From Allobosea sp. TND4EK4 (GTDB taxonomy: Bacteria > Pseudomonadota > Alphaproteobacteria > Rhizobiales > Beijerinckiaceae): a stretch of DNA of 64,000 nt. Positions 21,515 to 29,156 of this stretch are shown piece by piece (positions within the stretch are counted from its first letter, which is position 1; the number at the start of each line of letters is the position of its first letter). The stretch is from assembly GCF_900156025.1 (NCBI RefSeq), contig NZ_FTMO01000006.1, positions 1-64,000 of the forward strand, in the 5' to 3' direction. The notes below the pieces were generated by a model. It was not told the origin of the DNA and did no database searches. It was given only the letters and a program-made list of their open reading frames with translations. Made by a program: the position numbers and the translations under genes.

Positions 21515-24148
21515 GTCGCTACCTGGAATCCTGCCGCAGCCAGCGCCTATTACCTCCGCGGCGCTGAGTACTATCTCGGCACCGTCGAGCCGGCTGGCCG
21601 TTGGTATGCTCCCGCCGGCGATTTCGGGCTCGCGGATGGCGCCGAGGTCGAGCCAGTCGCATTCGAGCGCCTCTACGCAGGCGTCGGCGCCGATGGCAAA
21701 ACCCTGCTCACGCAGGGCGGCAGGACGGACCGCGTTCCGGCCTTCGACGTCACCTTCAGCGCGCCGCGTTCAGTCGGCCTGGCCTGGGCATTCGCCGAGC
21801 CGGAACTCAAGGCCGCCATCGAAGCCGCGCAGGAGCGTGCGGTCCGTTCAGCTCTCGGTGTCGTCGAGCGCGAAGCGATGTGGGCGCGCCGTGGCAAAGG
21901 CGGCCTGACGCTCGAGCCGGTCCCGCTCTCGGCTGCCCTGTTCCAGCATGGCGAAAGCCGCCCGGCCGAACATGCCGATGGACGGGTCTTCGGCGATCCG
22001 AATCTACACACCCATGCCGTCGTCCTCAATCTCGCCACGCGCGCGGACGGGTCCGTCGGAGCCATCCATTCTAAGATCCTGCGCGACTGGAAGATGGCGG
22101 CGGGTGCGCAGTATCACGCCGCGCTCGCGCATCAGCTCGAAGCCCTTGGCTTCGCGCTCGATCGTCTCGATTACAACGGCACTTTCGAGCTCACCGGCGT
22201 CGACGACGCGCTGATCCGGTATTTCAGCGCACGGCGAAGGGAGATCGAAGACGAGCTCGCCGAGCACCAGGTGACCAGCCGCTCGGCCGCGGCGCTCGCC
22301 TCCGCGATCACCCGGGCGACACGCGACGCGAAGAGCGAAGCCGGCACCCGCTCGCGCGAGGAGATCTGGGCCGAGGCCGCTGCGGCGCGGGGCGTCGCCG
22401 TCGAAACGTTTGCCGACGACCTTTACCGACCGAACCGCCAGCCCGAATTGGAGCGCGGCGAGCGATTGCTGGCCGATCGGCTTGCGGCGCTCCCGAGCGA
22501 ACTCACCGAGACCCGCAGCGTCTTTGAGCGGCGCGATCTCTTCCGCGCCGTGGCGGCCGCGCTCGTCGGCACCGGATTGCCGGCCGAGCGTACGGGGCCT
22601 GAGGTGGATCGCCTGCTTCGCGACGGTGCGATCGTCGAGATCGGCCGCGATCCGATCGGGCTTCCGCGCTACTCGACTTCCGAAATGGTCTCGATCGAGC
22701 GCCAGGTCATCGACATCGCGCGCGACCTCGCAACCGATCTCGGCAAGGGCATCGATCGGGACGCGTTGATCGTACGATGCAATGCCGCCGGCCTCAGCCC
22801 CGAACAGAGAGATGCCGCGATCGCGGCGACGAACGCCCAGGCCATCGCGATCATCGAGGGCGCGCCGGGCAGCGGCAAGACCACGACGCTTGCTCCGGTC
22901 GTCAGCGAGTATCAGGAGGCAGGCTATCGGGTCCTCGGCGCGGCTTCCGCCTGGCGCATCGCCCGGATGCTGCAGACCGATCTCCGCATCGAAGCTCGCG
23001 CAACCGCAAGCTGGATCGAAAAGGCGAAGCGAGGACACAAGGTCCTCGATCAGGACACCGTCCTCATCGTCGATGAAGCCGGCCTGCTCTCGTCGCGCGA
23101 CATGCATGCGATCCTGTCCGAGGTGCAGCGAGCAAGTGCGAAGCTCATCCTCGTCGGCGATCGCGGCCAGCTTCAGGCGATCGGAGCCGGACCGGGCCTA
23201 GACCTCGTCAGCCGCGCCGTCGAGGCCGCCCGCGTCGAGACGATCGTGCGTCAGCGCGACGCCTGGGCACGAGATGCCGTGCGCGATTTCGGCGCCGGCG
23301 AGACCGGTCGCGCGCTCGACGCCTTCGCCGAGCGTGGACTACTCGTCGAGGTGCAGGGCGCCCGGTCAGCGATCACGGCGATCGTCGATCGCTGGGAGGC
23401 GGCCCAGGATGCAGATCCGACCGCCTCCACCCTGCTTCTGGCCAGGACCAATGCGCAGGTCGGGGCGATCTCGCGCGAGGTTCGCAGCCGACTCAAAGAC
23501 AGGGGACTGATCCACGGCCCTGAGATCGAAATCGCGGCGGTCACCCCGTCCGGCCATGCGAGCCAGATCATGCTGGCGGCGGGTGATCACATCCGCTTCC
23601 TTGTTCGCAACGACGAACTCGGCGTCGTAAACGGCTCGACCGGGACCGTCACCAAGGTGATGGAGCAACCCGAACGGGATGCGCCGGATGGGCGCAGGAT
23701 TCGGATCGAAGCTGTCACGGGTGGCCGTCTCGTCACGTTCGACCCCGCCGCGCTCGCCGACGAGAAGGGCCGCGTCCGTCTCGGCTGGGGCTATGCGAGC
23801 TCAATCTACGGCAGTCAGGGCCTGACCGTCGACCGGACGCTCGTCCTCGCCGATCCCGCGCTTGATCGCCATGACATCTATGTCGCCGCGAGCCGGGCGC
23901 GAGGCGAGACGACGCTCGTCGTCGATACGGAAGCGATCGATCGTCATCTGCTCGCCGACCGCCCTCTCGACCGACAGACGCCGGATGCCGTGCCGTCGGC
24001 GCTAGAACGCCGTGCCTGGCTCGCCGGGCGCCTGTCGCGGTCCAACGTCAAGCTCTCGACCGTCGCGGTGGTCGAAGCCGATCGCGACCGGACGAAAAGC
24101 CGGACCCCGACCGCCTCACGACGCCGCGAGCTCGACCATGAGCTCTGA
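21512..24148 (+). CDS. MobF-family conjugative relaxase-helicase (TraA/TrwC type)
   Basis: This 878-residue protein has a relaxase domain in its first 300 residues: paired catalytic tyrosines Y13-Y14 and Y20-Y21 (SAYYLRGAEYYLG), FDVTFSAPRSVGLAWA, and GDPNLHTHAVVLNLA with the metal-binding His cluster. A RecD-like helicase follows, with Walker A EGAPGSGKTTT near 449, Walker B LIVDEAGLLSS and later YASSIYGSQGLTVDRTLVL (UvrD/RecD motif VI region). It would nick oriT and unwind the transferred strand. The start is TTG with GGAGG inside a hairpin. The length is somewhat short for the family because the C-terminal tail beyond the helicase is brief. It overlaps the next start by 11 bases. Confidence 0.95.
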   Translation: MVATWNPAAASAYYLRGAEYYLGTVEPAGRWYAPAGDFGLADGAEVEPVAFERLYAGVGADGKTLLTQGGRTDRVPAFDVTFSAPRSVGLAWAFAEPELKAAIEAAQERAVRSALGVVEREAMWARRGKGGLTLEPVPLSAALFQHGESRPAEHADGRVFGDPNLHTHAVVLNLATRADGSVGAIHSKILRDWKMAAGAQYHAALAHQLEALGFALDRLDYNGTFELTGVDDALIRYFSARRREIEDELAEHQVTSRSAAALASAITRATRDAKSEAGTRSREEIWAEAAAARGVAVETFADDLYRPNRQPELERGERLLADRLAALPSELTETRSVFERRDLFRAVAAALVGTGLPAERTGPEVDRLLRDGAIVEIGRDPIGLPRYSTSEMVSIERQVIDIARDLATDLGKGIDRDALIVRCNAAGLSPEQRDAAIAATNAQAIAIIEGAPGSGKTTTLAPVVSEYQEAGYRVLGAASAWRIARMLQTDLRIEARATASWIEKAKRGHKVLDQDTVLIVDEAGLLSSRDMHAILSEVQRASAKLILVGDRGQLQAIGAGPGLDLVSRAVEAARVETIVRQRDAWARDAVRDFGAGETGRALDAFAERGLLVEVQGARSAITAIVDRWEAAQDADPTASTLLLARTNAQVGAISREVRSRLKDRGLIHGPEIEIAAVTPSGHASQIMLAAGDHIRFLVRNDELGVVNGSTGTVTKVMEQPERDAPDGRRIRIEAVTGGRLVTFDPAALADEKGRVRLGWGYASSIYGSQGLTVDRTLVLADPALDRHDIYVAASRARGETTLVVDTEAIDRHLLADRPLDRQTPDAVPSALERRAWLAGRLSRSNVKLSTVAVVEADRDRTKSRTPTASRRRELDHEL

Positions 24149-24353
24149 GCGCGAGGCGGGGCCGATCGTCGTCGACGACTGGCCCGAACCGGTCCCGGTA
24201 ACGCCGGCCGAGCTCCACGTGATCGAGACCTATCTCGGTCGCTTTCTCGACGAAATCCTGACCCCACCGGGCAGGCAGGGCCGTGGAGAGCCTCCCCCGA
24301 AACCAGCCCGGCCCGTGCCACCAACTCGATCAGAAGGAACTCGACATGAATGA
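24138..24353 (+). CDS. small acidic protein coupled to the relaxase
   Basis: This 71-residue frame starts at an ATG overlapping the last codons of the relaxase in another frame. It contains EAGPIVVDDWPEPVPVTPAELHVIETYLGRFLDEILTPP, a short acidic segment and one helix, followed by a Pro/Arg-rich tail. No family is recognised. The overlaps on both sides (11 bases upstream, 8 downstream) support it as a real, translationally coupled gene. Confidence 0.6.
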   Translation: MSSEREAGPIVVDDWPEPVPVTPAELHVIETYLGRFLDEILTPPGRQGRGEPPPKPARPVPPTRSEGTRHE

Positions 24354-24663
24354 ACAGCAGCATCTGCAGGAGCTCATTGAAATGGCCAACGCGAACCAGG
24401 GCCTTATCCTCCGGAGCGAGAACCAAACGAGCGCCTTGGCCGAGATCATTTGCGCGAGCGATATCGTCTGGGGAATCTGGCAGGATGAGAGCTGCCCGCA
24501 CGGCGTCGACAGCATGATCATCAAGGGCCGGGGTCGGCTGATGCTGATCCAGCAGGCCCCGCGTGCCGTGACCGTCAAGATGACGGCCGTGCCCTGCAGG
24601 GAACTGGCCGAGGCCGAGGCCATGCGTCAGATCTTCGGCGACGGACGTGCCGTACCTGGATAG
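24346..24663 (+). CDS. small protein of unknown function, 105 residues
   Basis: Starting at ATG 24346 with AAGGA 8 bases upstream, the product reads MNEQQHLQELIEMANANQG, a helix, then a mixed region with SDIVWGIWQDESCPHGVDSMIIKGRGRLMLIQQ and a C-terminal helix (RELAEAEAMRQIFGDG). It is soluble. It overlaps the previous gene by 8 bases. No function can be assigned beyond membership of the relaxase operon. Confidence 0.6.
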   Translation: MNEQQHLQELIEMANANQGLILRSENQTSALAEIICASDIVWGIWQDESCPHGVDSMIIKGRGRLMLIQQAPRAVTVKMTAVPCRELAEAEAMRQIFGDGRAVPG

Positions 24664-24680
24664 GCCGCTCCTGTGGCGGC
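24664..24680 (+). terminator. short hairpin after the relaxase operon
   Basis: GCCGC (24664-24668) and GCGGC (24676-24680) pair around TCCTGTG directly after the stop of the 105-residue gene. The loop shares CTCCTGT with the hairpins at 18466 and 21488. There is no T-run. Confidence 0.4.
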
Positions 24681-24889
24681 ACCTGCGCTAGCCATCGTCC
24701 ACAGGCTCGATAACCTCGGCCGCCAGCATGATGCGGGGGCTGAGAGATAGCGAGCGCCGGTTTGCCCCAGTTGTCACTGGCGCGAGATCAATCCGAGTGA
24801 GGATGCCGTTCGTCGCCTCACTGTAAATATTTGATCTATAAGAAGAATTATGCTCTAATGCAGAAATCGATCTGCGCAGGAAAGCAAAG

Positions 24890-26557
24890 ATGAACAAGTA
24901 TCTCCACAAGTCGAATTTTGAGTCGACGATATCGGACGGCTCCGTTCGAGCCTGTGGATACTTTCGTGTGTCGACCGGACGGCAAGCCGAATCTGACCTT
25001 TCGATCCCCGATCAGCGCAAACAGATCCTCGCCTTCTGCGCCGGCAAGGGCTGGAACCTCGTCGCCGAATATGTCGAGCCCGGCGCCTCGGCGACCGACG
25101 ATGCCAGGCCGGAATTCCAGAAGATGATCGAGCGCGCAACCGACGACGATCGGCCGTTTGATATCGTCCTGGTGCATTCCTTCAGCCGCTTCTTCCGCGA
25201 TGCCTTCGGCCTGGAAATGTATATCCGCAAGCTGGCGAAGGCGGGCGTGCGGCTCGTCTCCATCACCCAGGAACTGGGAGATGACCCGGCTCAGGTGATG
25301 ATGCGCCAGGTGATCGCGCTGTTCGACGAATATCAGAGCCGGGAGAACGCAAAGCACGTATTACGTGCAATGAAGGAAAATGCACGTCAAGGTTTCTACA
25401 ATGGCTCGCCGGTTCCGCTCGGTTACACCACCGCTGAAGTCGAGAAGCGCGGCAACCGGGCAAAGAAGAAGCTCGTCGAAGATCCTGTCGAAGCGGAGAC
25501 CGTACGGCAGATCTTCAAGCTCTATCGGTCCGGCGACGGGACCGGCGGGCCGCTTGGGATCAAGCAACTCACTTGCTGGCTGAACCAACGTGGCTACCGG
25601 ACACGAAAAGGGGCCCGCTTCGGCGTCGCGACCGTGCATGGCATCCTGACCAACACCGTCTATATCGGCCAGTGGATCTTCAACAAGCGCGATTCCAAGA
25701 CCCTCGCCGAGAAGCCGGCGAGCGAGCAGATCGTCGTCGAGGTGCCAGCCATTATCCCGCGTGATGAATTCGACGCGGTGCAGGCGCGCATGAAGGTCAA
25801 CGCCCCGATGACCACGCCGCCGCGCGTGGTCACCGGCCCGATCCTGCTGACCGGGCTTGCGACCTGCGCGACCTGCTCGGGCGCGATGACCCTGCGGACT
25901 GGCACCTCGAAATCAGGACAGGTCCACCGCTACTACTCATGCTCCGTTCACGGCCGGATGGGTAAGACGGCCTGCAAGGGGCGATCCATCCGGATGGACA
26001 GGCTCGACACGCTCGTCACCGACCACCTCGTCGACCACCTATTCCAGCCCGACCGGCTCACGGTCATGCTCGCCGGCCTGGCGGCGGGGCGGGCCGAGCG
26101 CGCGCTGGAGGTCGACACCCGGATCACCACGCTGCAGACCGAAGCCAGCCAGGCTGAGGACAGGTTGAGGCGCCTCTACAAGATGGTCGAGGATGGCGTG
26201 ACCGATCTCGACGACCTGCTGACGGAGCGGGTCGCCGCCCTCAAGCTGGAGCGTGATCGCGCCACCGCTGCGCTGGAGCGAATCAAGGCGCAAGCCGCCC
26301 CGCCGACCACCCTGGAGCCTGAGGCTATCGAGCGCTTCGGGCGCCTCATGCGCGAAAGCGTCACCTCCGGAGACATTCCGTTCCGCAAGGCCTACATCCG
26401 GTCCGTCGTCGATCGCGTCGAAGTCGACGACGATCTCGTCCGCATCATCGGGGATAAGACCACCCTGGAGCAGGCCATCGCGGGCAATGCCGCGCGCAAT
26501 CTGGGTGTTCGCAGTTTTGAACGGAAGTGGCGCGCCCGACACGATTCGAACGTGTGA
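24890..26557 (+). CDS. large serine recombinase (island integrase)
   Basis: This 555-residue protein has a resolvase domain (residues 18-170) with nucleophile S28 in YFRVSTGRQ and SFSRFFRDAFG and an E-helix rich in DEYQSRENAKHVLRAM. A recombinase domain follows (GFYNGSPVPLGYTT to WIFNKRDSKT), then a zinc ribbon (CATCSGAMTL, YYSCSVHGRMGKTACKG) and a long coiled coil near 405-475. It would integrate and excise the island. The last ten codons (from WRARHDSNV) and the stop lie inside the tRNA-Arg gene on the opposite strand, so its C-terminus is coded by the attachment site. GGAAAG precedes ATG. Serine integrases rarely use tRNA 3' ends. Confidence 0.93.
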   Translation: MNKYLHKSNFESTISDGSVRACGYFRVSTGRQAESDLSIPDQRKQILAFCAGKGWNLVAEYVEPGASATDDARPEFQKMIERATDDDRPFDIVLVHSFSRFFRDAFGLEMYIRKLAKAGVRLVSITQELGDDPAQVMMRQVIALFDEYQSRENAKHVLRAMKENARQGFYNGSPVPLGYTTAEVEKRGNRAKKKLVEDPVEAETVRQIFKLYRSGDGTGGPLGIKQLTCWLNQRGYRTRKGARFGVATVHGILTNTVYIGQWIFNKRDSKTLAEKPASEQIVVEVPAIIPRDEFDAVQARMKVNAPMTTPPRVVTGPILLTGLATCATCSGAMTLRTGTSKSGQVHRYYSCSVHGRMGKTACKGRSIRMDRLDTLVTDHLVDHLFQPDRLTVMLAGLAAGRAERALEVDTRITTLQTEASQAEDRLRRLYKMVEDGVTDLDDLLTERVAALKLERDRATAALERIKAQAAPPTTLEPEAIERFGRLMRESVTSGDIPFRKAYIRSVVDRVEVDDDLVRIIGDKTTLEQAIAGNAARNLGVRSFERKWRARHDSNV

Positions 26558-26604
26558 CCTTTGCCTTCGGAGGGCAACGCTCTATCCAGCTGAGCTACGG
26601 GCGC
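26528..26604 (-). tRNA. tRNA-Arg (anticodon CCG)
   Basis: A full cloverleaf is visible on the minus strand: acceptor GCGCCCG/CGGGCGC, D-arm GCTC..GAGC, anticodon arm TTGCC-CTCCGAA-GGCAA with anticodon CCG, T-arm ACACG-TTCGAAT-CGTGT, discriminator G and encoded CCA. It reads CGG codons. Its 3' half faces the island and overlaps the end of the serine recombinase gene. No clear sigma-70 promoter is seen in the 75 bases upstream before an inverted copy of its own 3' end. Confidence 0.97.
26529..26565 (-). repeat. probable attachment core in tRNA-Arg 3' half (inverted-repeat arm 1)
   Basis: These 37 bases, from the CCA end to the 3' side of the anticodon stem, recur exactly in reverse orientation at 26680-26716. 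Because the integrase frame ends here, this is the likely att core at the right end of the island. A direct-repeat partner expected at the left end was not found in the window. Confidence 0.6.
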
Positions 26605-26679
26605 TAACCGTGGAAGCTGGATAGCCGATCCCCGCCGCTTCGGCAATGCGGGATTTTGCAAGCGAGCAACGCCCGAGAC

Positions 26680-26716
26680 GGCAAAGGTCACACGTTCGAA
26701 TCGTGTCGGGCGCGCC
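26680..26716 (+). repeat. inverted 37-bp copy of the tRNA-Arg 3' end
   Basis: Exact reverse complement of 26529-26565, covering the T-arm, acceptor 3' strand and part of the CCA. The matching 5' half of a tRNA is absent, so this is a fragment, not a second tRNA. It lies at the truncated end of a solute-binding-protein pseudogene. Confidence 0.85.
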
Positions 26717-26734
26717 GCGGCTGTGGACGGCGGG

Positions 26735-27100
26735 GCGAGCAGCTTGTCGAGATTCCTGACCGCGGACACGGCCGGGACATCCGAGCCGTCGGGAACTTCG
26801 CGCCGGAGTGCCTTTTGAGAGTCATTTCGTCCTGCTGGCATCGGCCGGGTCGAGTCACAGGTCAAGGGCAGGCCCGGCATCGGATCGGCCGGTTTCGTTG
26901 CGCTCGACAGGTCCCAGTTGATCAGCGCGTCATCGACCGTATCGCCCATGAGGCGCTGGCCCTCGCCGCCATTGTCGGCCTGGCCGGAGGTGAGCGAAAT
27001 GTCGGAAGCGGTCATGCCGATGCGCAGCGGCCCCTGCGTCAGGGCGCCGGCGCCGGCGGCTTGCAGAACGGCGAGCGCAAACGCGGTCTTCAACAAGAAC
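26735..27100 (-). pseudogene. truncated peptide ABC transporter solute-binding protein
   Basis: The minus-strand frame shows a signal-peptide-like LLKTAFALAVLQAAGAGAL and RIGMTASDISLTSGQADN. Then comes VDDALINWDLSSATKPADPMPGL, matching the N-terminus of family 5 extracellular solute-binding proteins. It then changes frame (LDPADASRTK in one, ALRREVPDGSDVPA and VRNLDKLL in another) and stops where the inverted tRNA fragment begins. GGGAGGA precedes the start near 27100, where only a TTG-type start is available. About four-fifths of the gene is missing. Confidence 0.75.
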
Positions 27101-27228
27101 AGGCGCGTCGATCCTCCCGATGTCGATAGGGAATGAGCCGGCGAGCTCCGTGCCATCCGGCCTGGAACGCGACAAAAGGCCAGCCTCGCGGGCGTTGCCT
27201 CCGGGCGCCGCGCCGGCACAGTGGTGCC

Positions 27229-27750
27229 ATGCCGAATCGGGATGATATCCCCGCCGAAATCCGTCGTGCCGCCTGCGCCTTCCACGAGGCCGGCCATATC
27301 GTCGTCGGCTGGGTGCAGGGCCGCTTCATCAGCCATGCCTGGCTGCGGCCGCCCTACGGCTTCAGCGGAGAGGTGTGCTTCGAGCCCTATGGGCGGGGCT
27401 TCCACAGCGGCCGGCCGGAGGATCGCGCCCGTGCCGAGGCCGAGATCGCGATCCTCTATGCCGGCCATGGCGGCGAGATGCTCTACTGGAACGAGGAGGG
27501 GCTGCGCTTCTACCCCGGCGCCATCGCCTCGCATGAGGACGATCTCAGGCAGATCGACGGGTTTCTCGCCTGGCTGCGGCCGGTGGACGAGGCCGCTGTC
27601 CGCGCGCGCTGCCAAGCCGCCGCCACGGCGATCCTCTACCGCCCGGCGATCCGGCGCGCCCATGCCGCGATCGCCCGCACGCTGCTGGACCAGCGCCGCA
27701 TCCACCGCGACGAGGTCGAGCTGATCATGGCCGGTCGGGCGGTCCGCTAG
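27229..27750 (+). CDS. M41-like (FtsH peptidase-type) HEAGH protein
   Basis: This 173-residue soluble protein has CAFHEAGHIVVGWVQG at residues 14-29. The HEAGH zinc site and following hydrophobics are typical of the peptidase M41 domain of FtsH. A second acidic region (RARAEAEIAILYAGHGGEMLYW) resembles the M41 helix that supplies the third ligand. No AAA domain or membrane segment is present, so it is a stand-alone protease-like domain; substrate unknown. The start at ATG 27229 was chosen because the conserved part begins shortly after it; no strong ribosome site is seen. It converges with the M20 gene across 1 base. Confidence 0.75.
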   Translation: MPNRDDIPAEIRRAACAFHEAGHIVVGWVQGRFISHAWLRPPYGFSGEVCFEPYGRGFHSGRPEDRARAEAEIAILYAGHGGEMLYWNEEGLRFYPGAIASHEDDLRQIDGFLAWLRPVDEAAVRARCQAAATAILYRPAIRRAHAAIARTLLDQRRIHRDEVELIMAGRAVR

Positions 27751-27751
27751 C

Positions 27752-29041
27752 TCAGCCCTCGAGGCTCTCCACCCCGCACCATTCGGCGACGAAGAGGGCC
27801 ATCGCGCCGGTGATGCGCTTGACCGAGGCGAGGCTGACACGCTCGTCGAAGGCGTGAATGCTCTCCGAGACCGGGCCGTAGCAGAGCGCCGGAATCTTGT
27901 CGTAGAGCGCGTGGACGCGGGTATCGAGATAGCCGGCGGTCATGAAGCTCTTCAGGGGCTTGCCCGTCGCGGCCTCGTGGGCGCGGCCCAGCACGGCTTC
28001 CGCCTCGCTGCCGGGCTCCAGCACATAGCCTTCGGCATAGAAGCCGTTGAAGGTCACGCGCGGCGGGTTGTTGGCGAGGAAGCTGTCGGTGCGGCTGAAG
28101 CCGAGGATGCAGTCCTCGATGCGCCTGGCGATCTCGGCCGCGTCGACGCCGGGATAGAGGCCGATGCGGCAGTCGATCCGGCACCAGCACGGCACGGAGG
28201 ATGCCCAGTCGCCGCCCTCGATCCTGCCGATGTTCAGGTTGATCGGGTGGTCGATATCCTCGAAATGCGGGCGGCCCGCCTTCTCGCGGTTGATCTCCTC
28301 TTCCAGGCCGCGCAGCGCCGCGATGACGCGGTAGGCGCCGTCGATCGCATTGGCGCCCGCGCCCATCTCGCGCACATGCATCGGCTTGCCGCGCACCTCG
28401 ACCTGGAACCAGAGCACGCCGGTATTGGCGCGCACCAGCATCTCCTCCTCGGGCTCGGGGATCAGCGCTGCCTGCGCGCGATAGCCGCGCAGATGCGTCA
28501 TCAGCGCGCCGTTTCCGGTCGATTCCTCCTCCACCACGGATTGGTGGTAGAGCGTCGCGGCCGGCTGCAGCCCGATGCGGCGCAGCGCGTCGATGCAGAA
28601 GAAATTGGCGGCCGCGCCCGCCTTCATGTCGGCGCCGCCGCGGCCATACATCCAGTCGCCCTCGATCACCGGGTCGAAGGGGGCGTGCGTCCATTGGTCG
28701 GCCGGGCCGGTCGGCACGACGTCGACATGCGCCTGCAGGATAAGCGAGCGGCCCTTCTCCTCGCGCGGATGGTGGATGCCGACGACGATCGGCGCATCCG
28801 AATGGAATTCCGAGAACGGCCCGCCGCCGGGATGGGCCTTGATTGCCGCCTCGTCCATCTTGAAGCGGTCCATGGTGAAGCCGCGCTCCTTCATGGCGCG
28901 GAAGATGAAGTCCTGGCAGGCATGCTCCTCGCCGCGGAGCGAGGGAAAGCGGATCAGCTCCTGGGTGAAGGCGATCTGCTCGGCGAAGCCGGCCTCGACC
29001 GAGGCCAGGATCTTGTCGCGAAGGGCGGTGTCGAGGGGCAT
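27752..29041 (-). CDS. M20 family ArgE/DapE-type deacylase
   Basis: This 429-residue zinc hydrolase has the usual M20 features: LILQAHVDVVPTG (first metal His/Asp), YGRGGADMKAG (bridging Asp), VVEEESTGNG (catalytic Glu-Glu) and a dimerisation insert around GKPMHVREMGAGANAIDG. It would remove an acyl or aminoacyl group from an N-acyl amino acid or dipeptide. It is the last gene of the peptide ABC operon, suggesting it processes the imported substrate. ATG 29041 is preferred because GGAG lies 9 bases upstream; the frame continues to 29074. Confidence 0.92.
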   Translation of the reverse strand: MPLDTALRDKILASVEAGFAEQIAFTQELIRFPSLRGEEHACQDFIFRAMKERGFTMDRFKMDEAAIKAHPGGGPFSEFHSDAPIVVGIHHPREEKGRSLILQAHVDVVPTGPADQWTHAPFDPVIEGDWMYGRGGADMKAGAAANFFCIDALRRIGLQPAATLYHQSVVEEESTGNGALMTHLRGYRAQAALIPEPEEEMLVRANTGVLWFQVEVRGKPMHVREMGAGANAIDGAYRVIAALRGLEEEINREKAGRPHFEDIDHPINLNIGRIEGGDWASSVPCWCRIDCRIGLYPGVDAAEIARRIEDCILGFSRTDSFLANNPPRVTFNGFYAEGYVLEPGSEAEAVLGRAHEAATGKPLKSFMTAGYLDTRVHALYDKIPALCYGPVSESIHAFDERVSLASVKRITGAMALFVAEWCGVESLEG

Positions 29042-29091
29042 TGTGGATCTCCAAACAGCAGGCAGCGACGTCACATCATCAGATTTGCGCG

Positions 29092-29129
29092 GTCATCCCG
29101 GATCTCCGCTTCGCTGCGTCCGGGATGAC
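29092..29129. repeat. REP-like palindrome
   Basis: GTCATCCCGGA (29092-29102) and TCCGGGATGAC (29119-29129) are exact complements, a widespread alphaproteobacterial intergenic palindrome. It lies between the dual ABC ATPase gene and the M20 gene and could partly terminate or stabilise the operon message. Confidence 0.8.
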
Positions 29130-29156
29130 GGTGCAGCTGGCCGAACCGTAACAGGA

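Noticed and set aside
26680..26716. A second tRNA-Arg gene on the plus strand
   Set aside because: Only the 3' half matches; the 5' acceptor strand, D-arm and anticodon loop are missing.
26392..27840. 482-codon minus-strand frame across the tRNA
   Set aside because: A chance read-through of antisense HEAGH-gene sequence, a solute-binding-protein remnant and the tRNA; only the remnant part is meaningful and is listed as a pseudogene.
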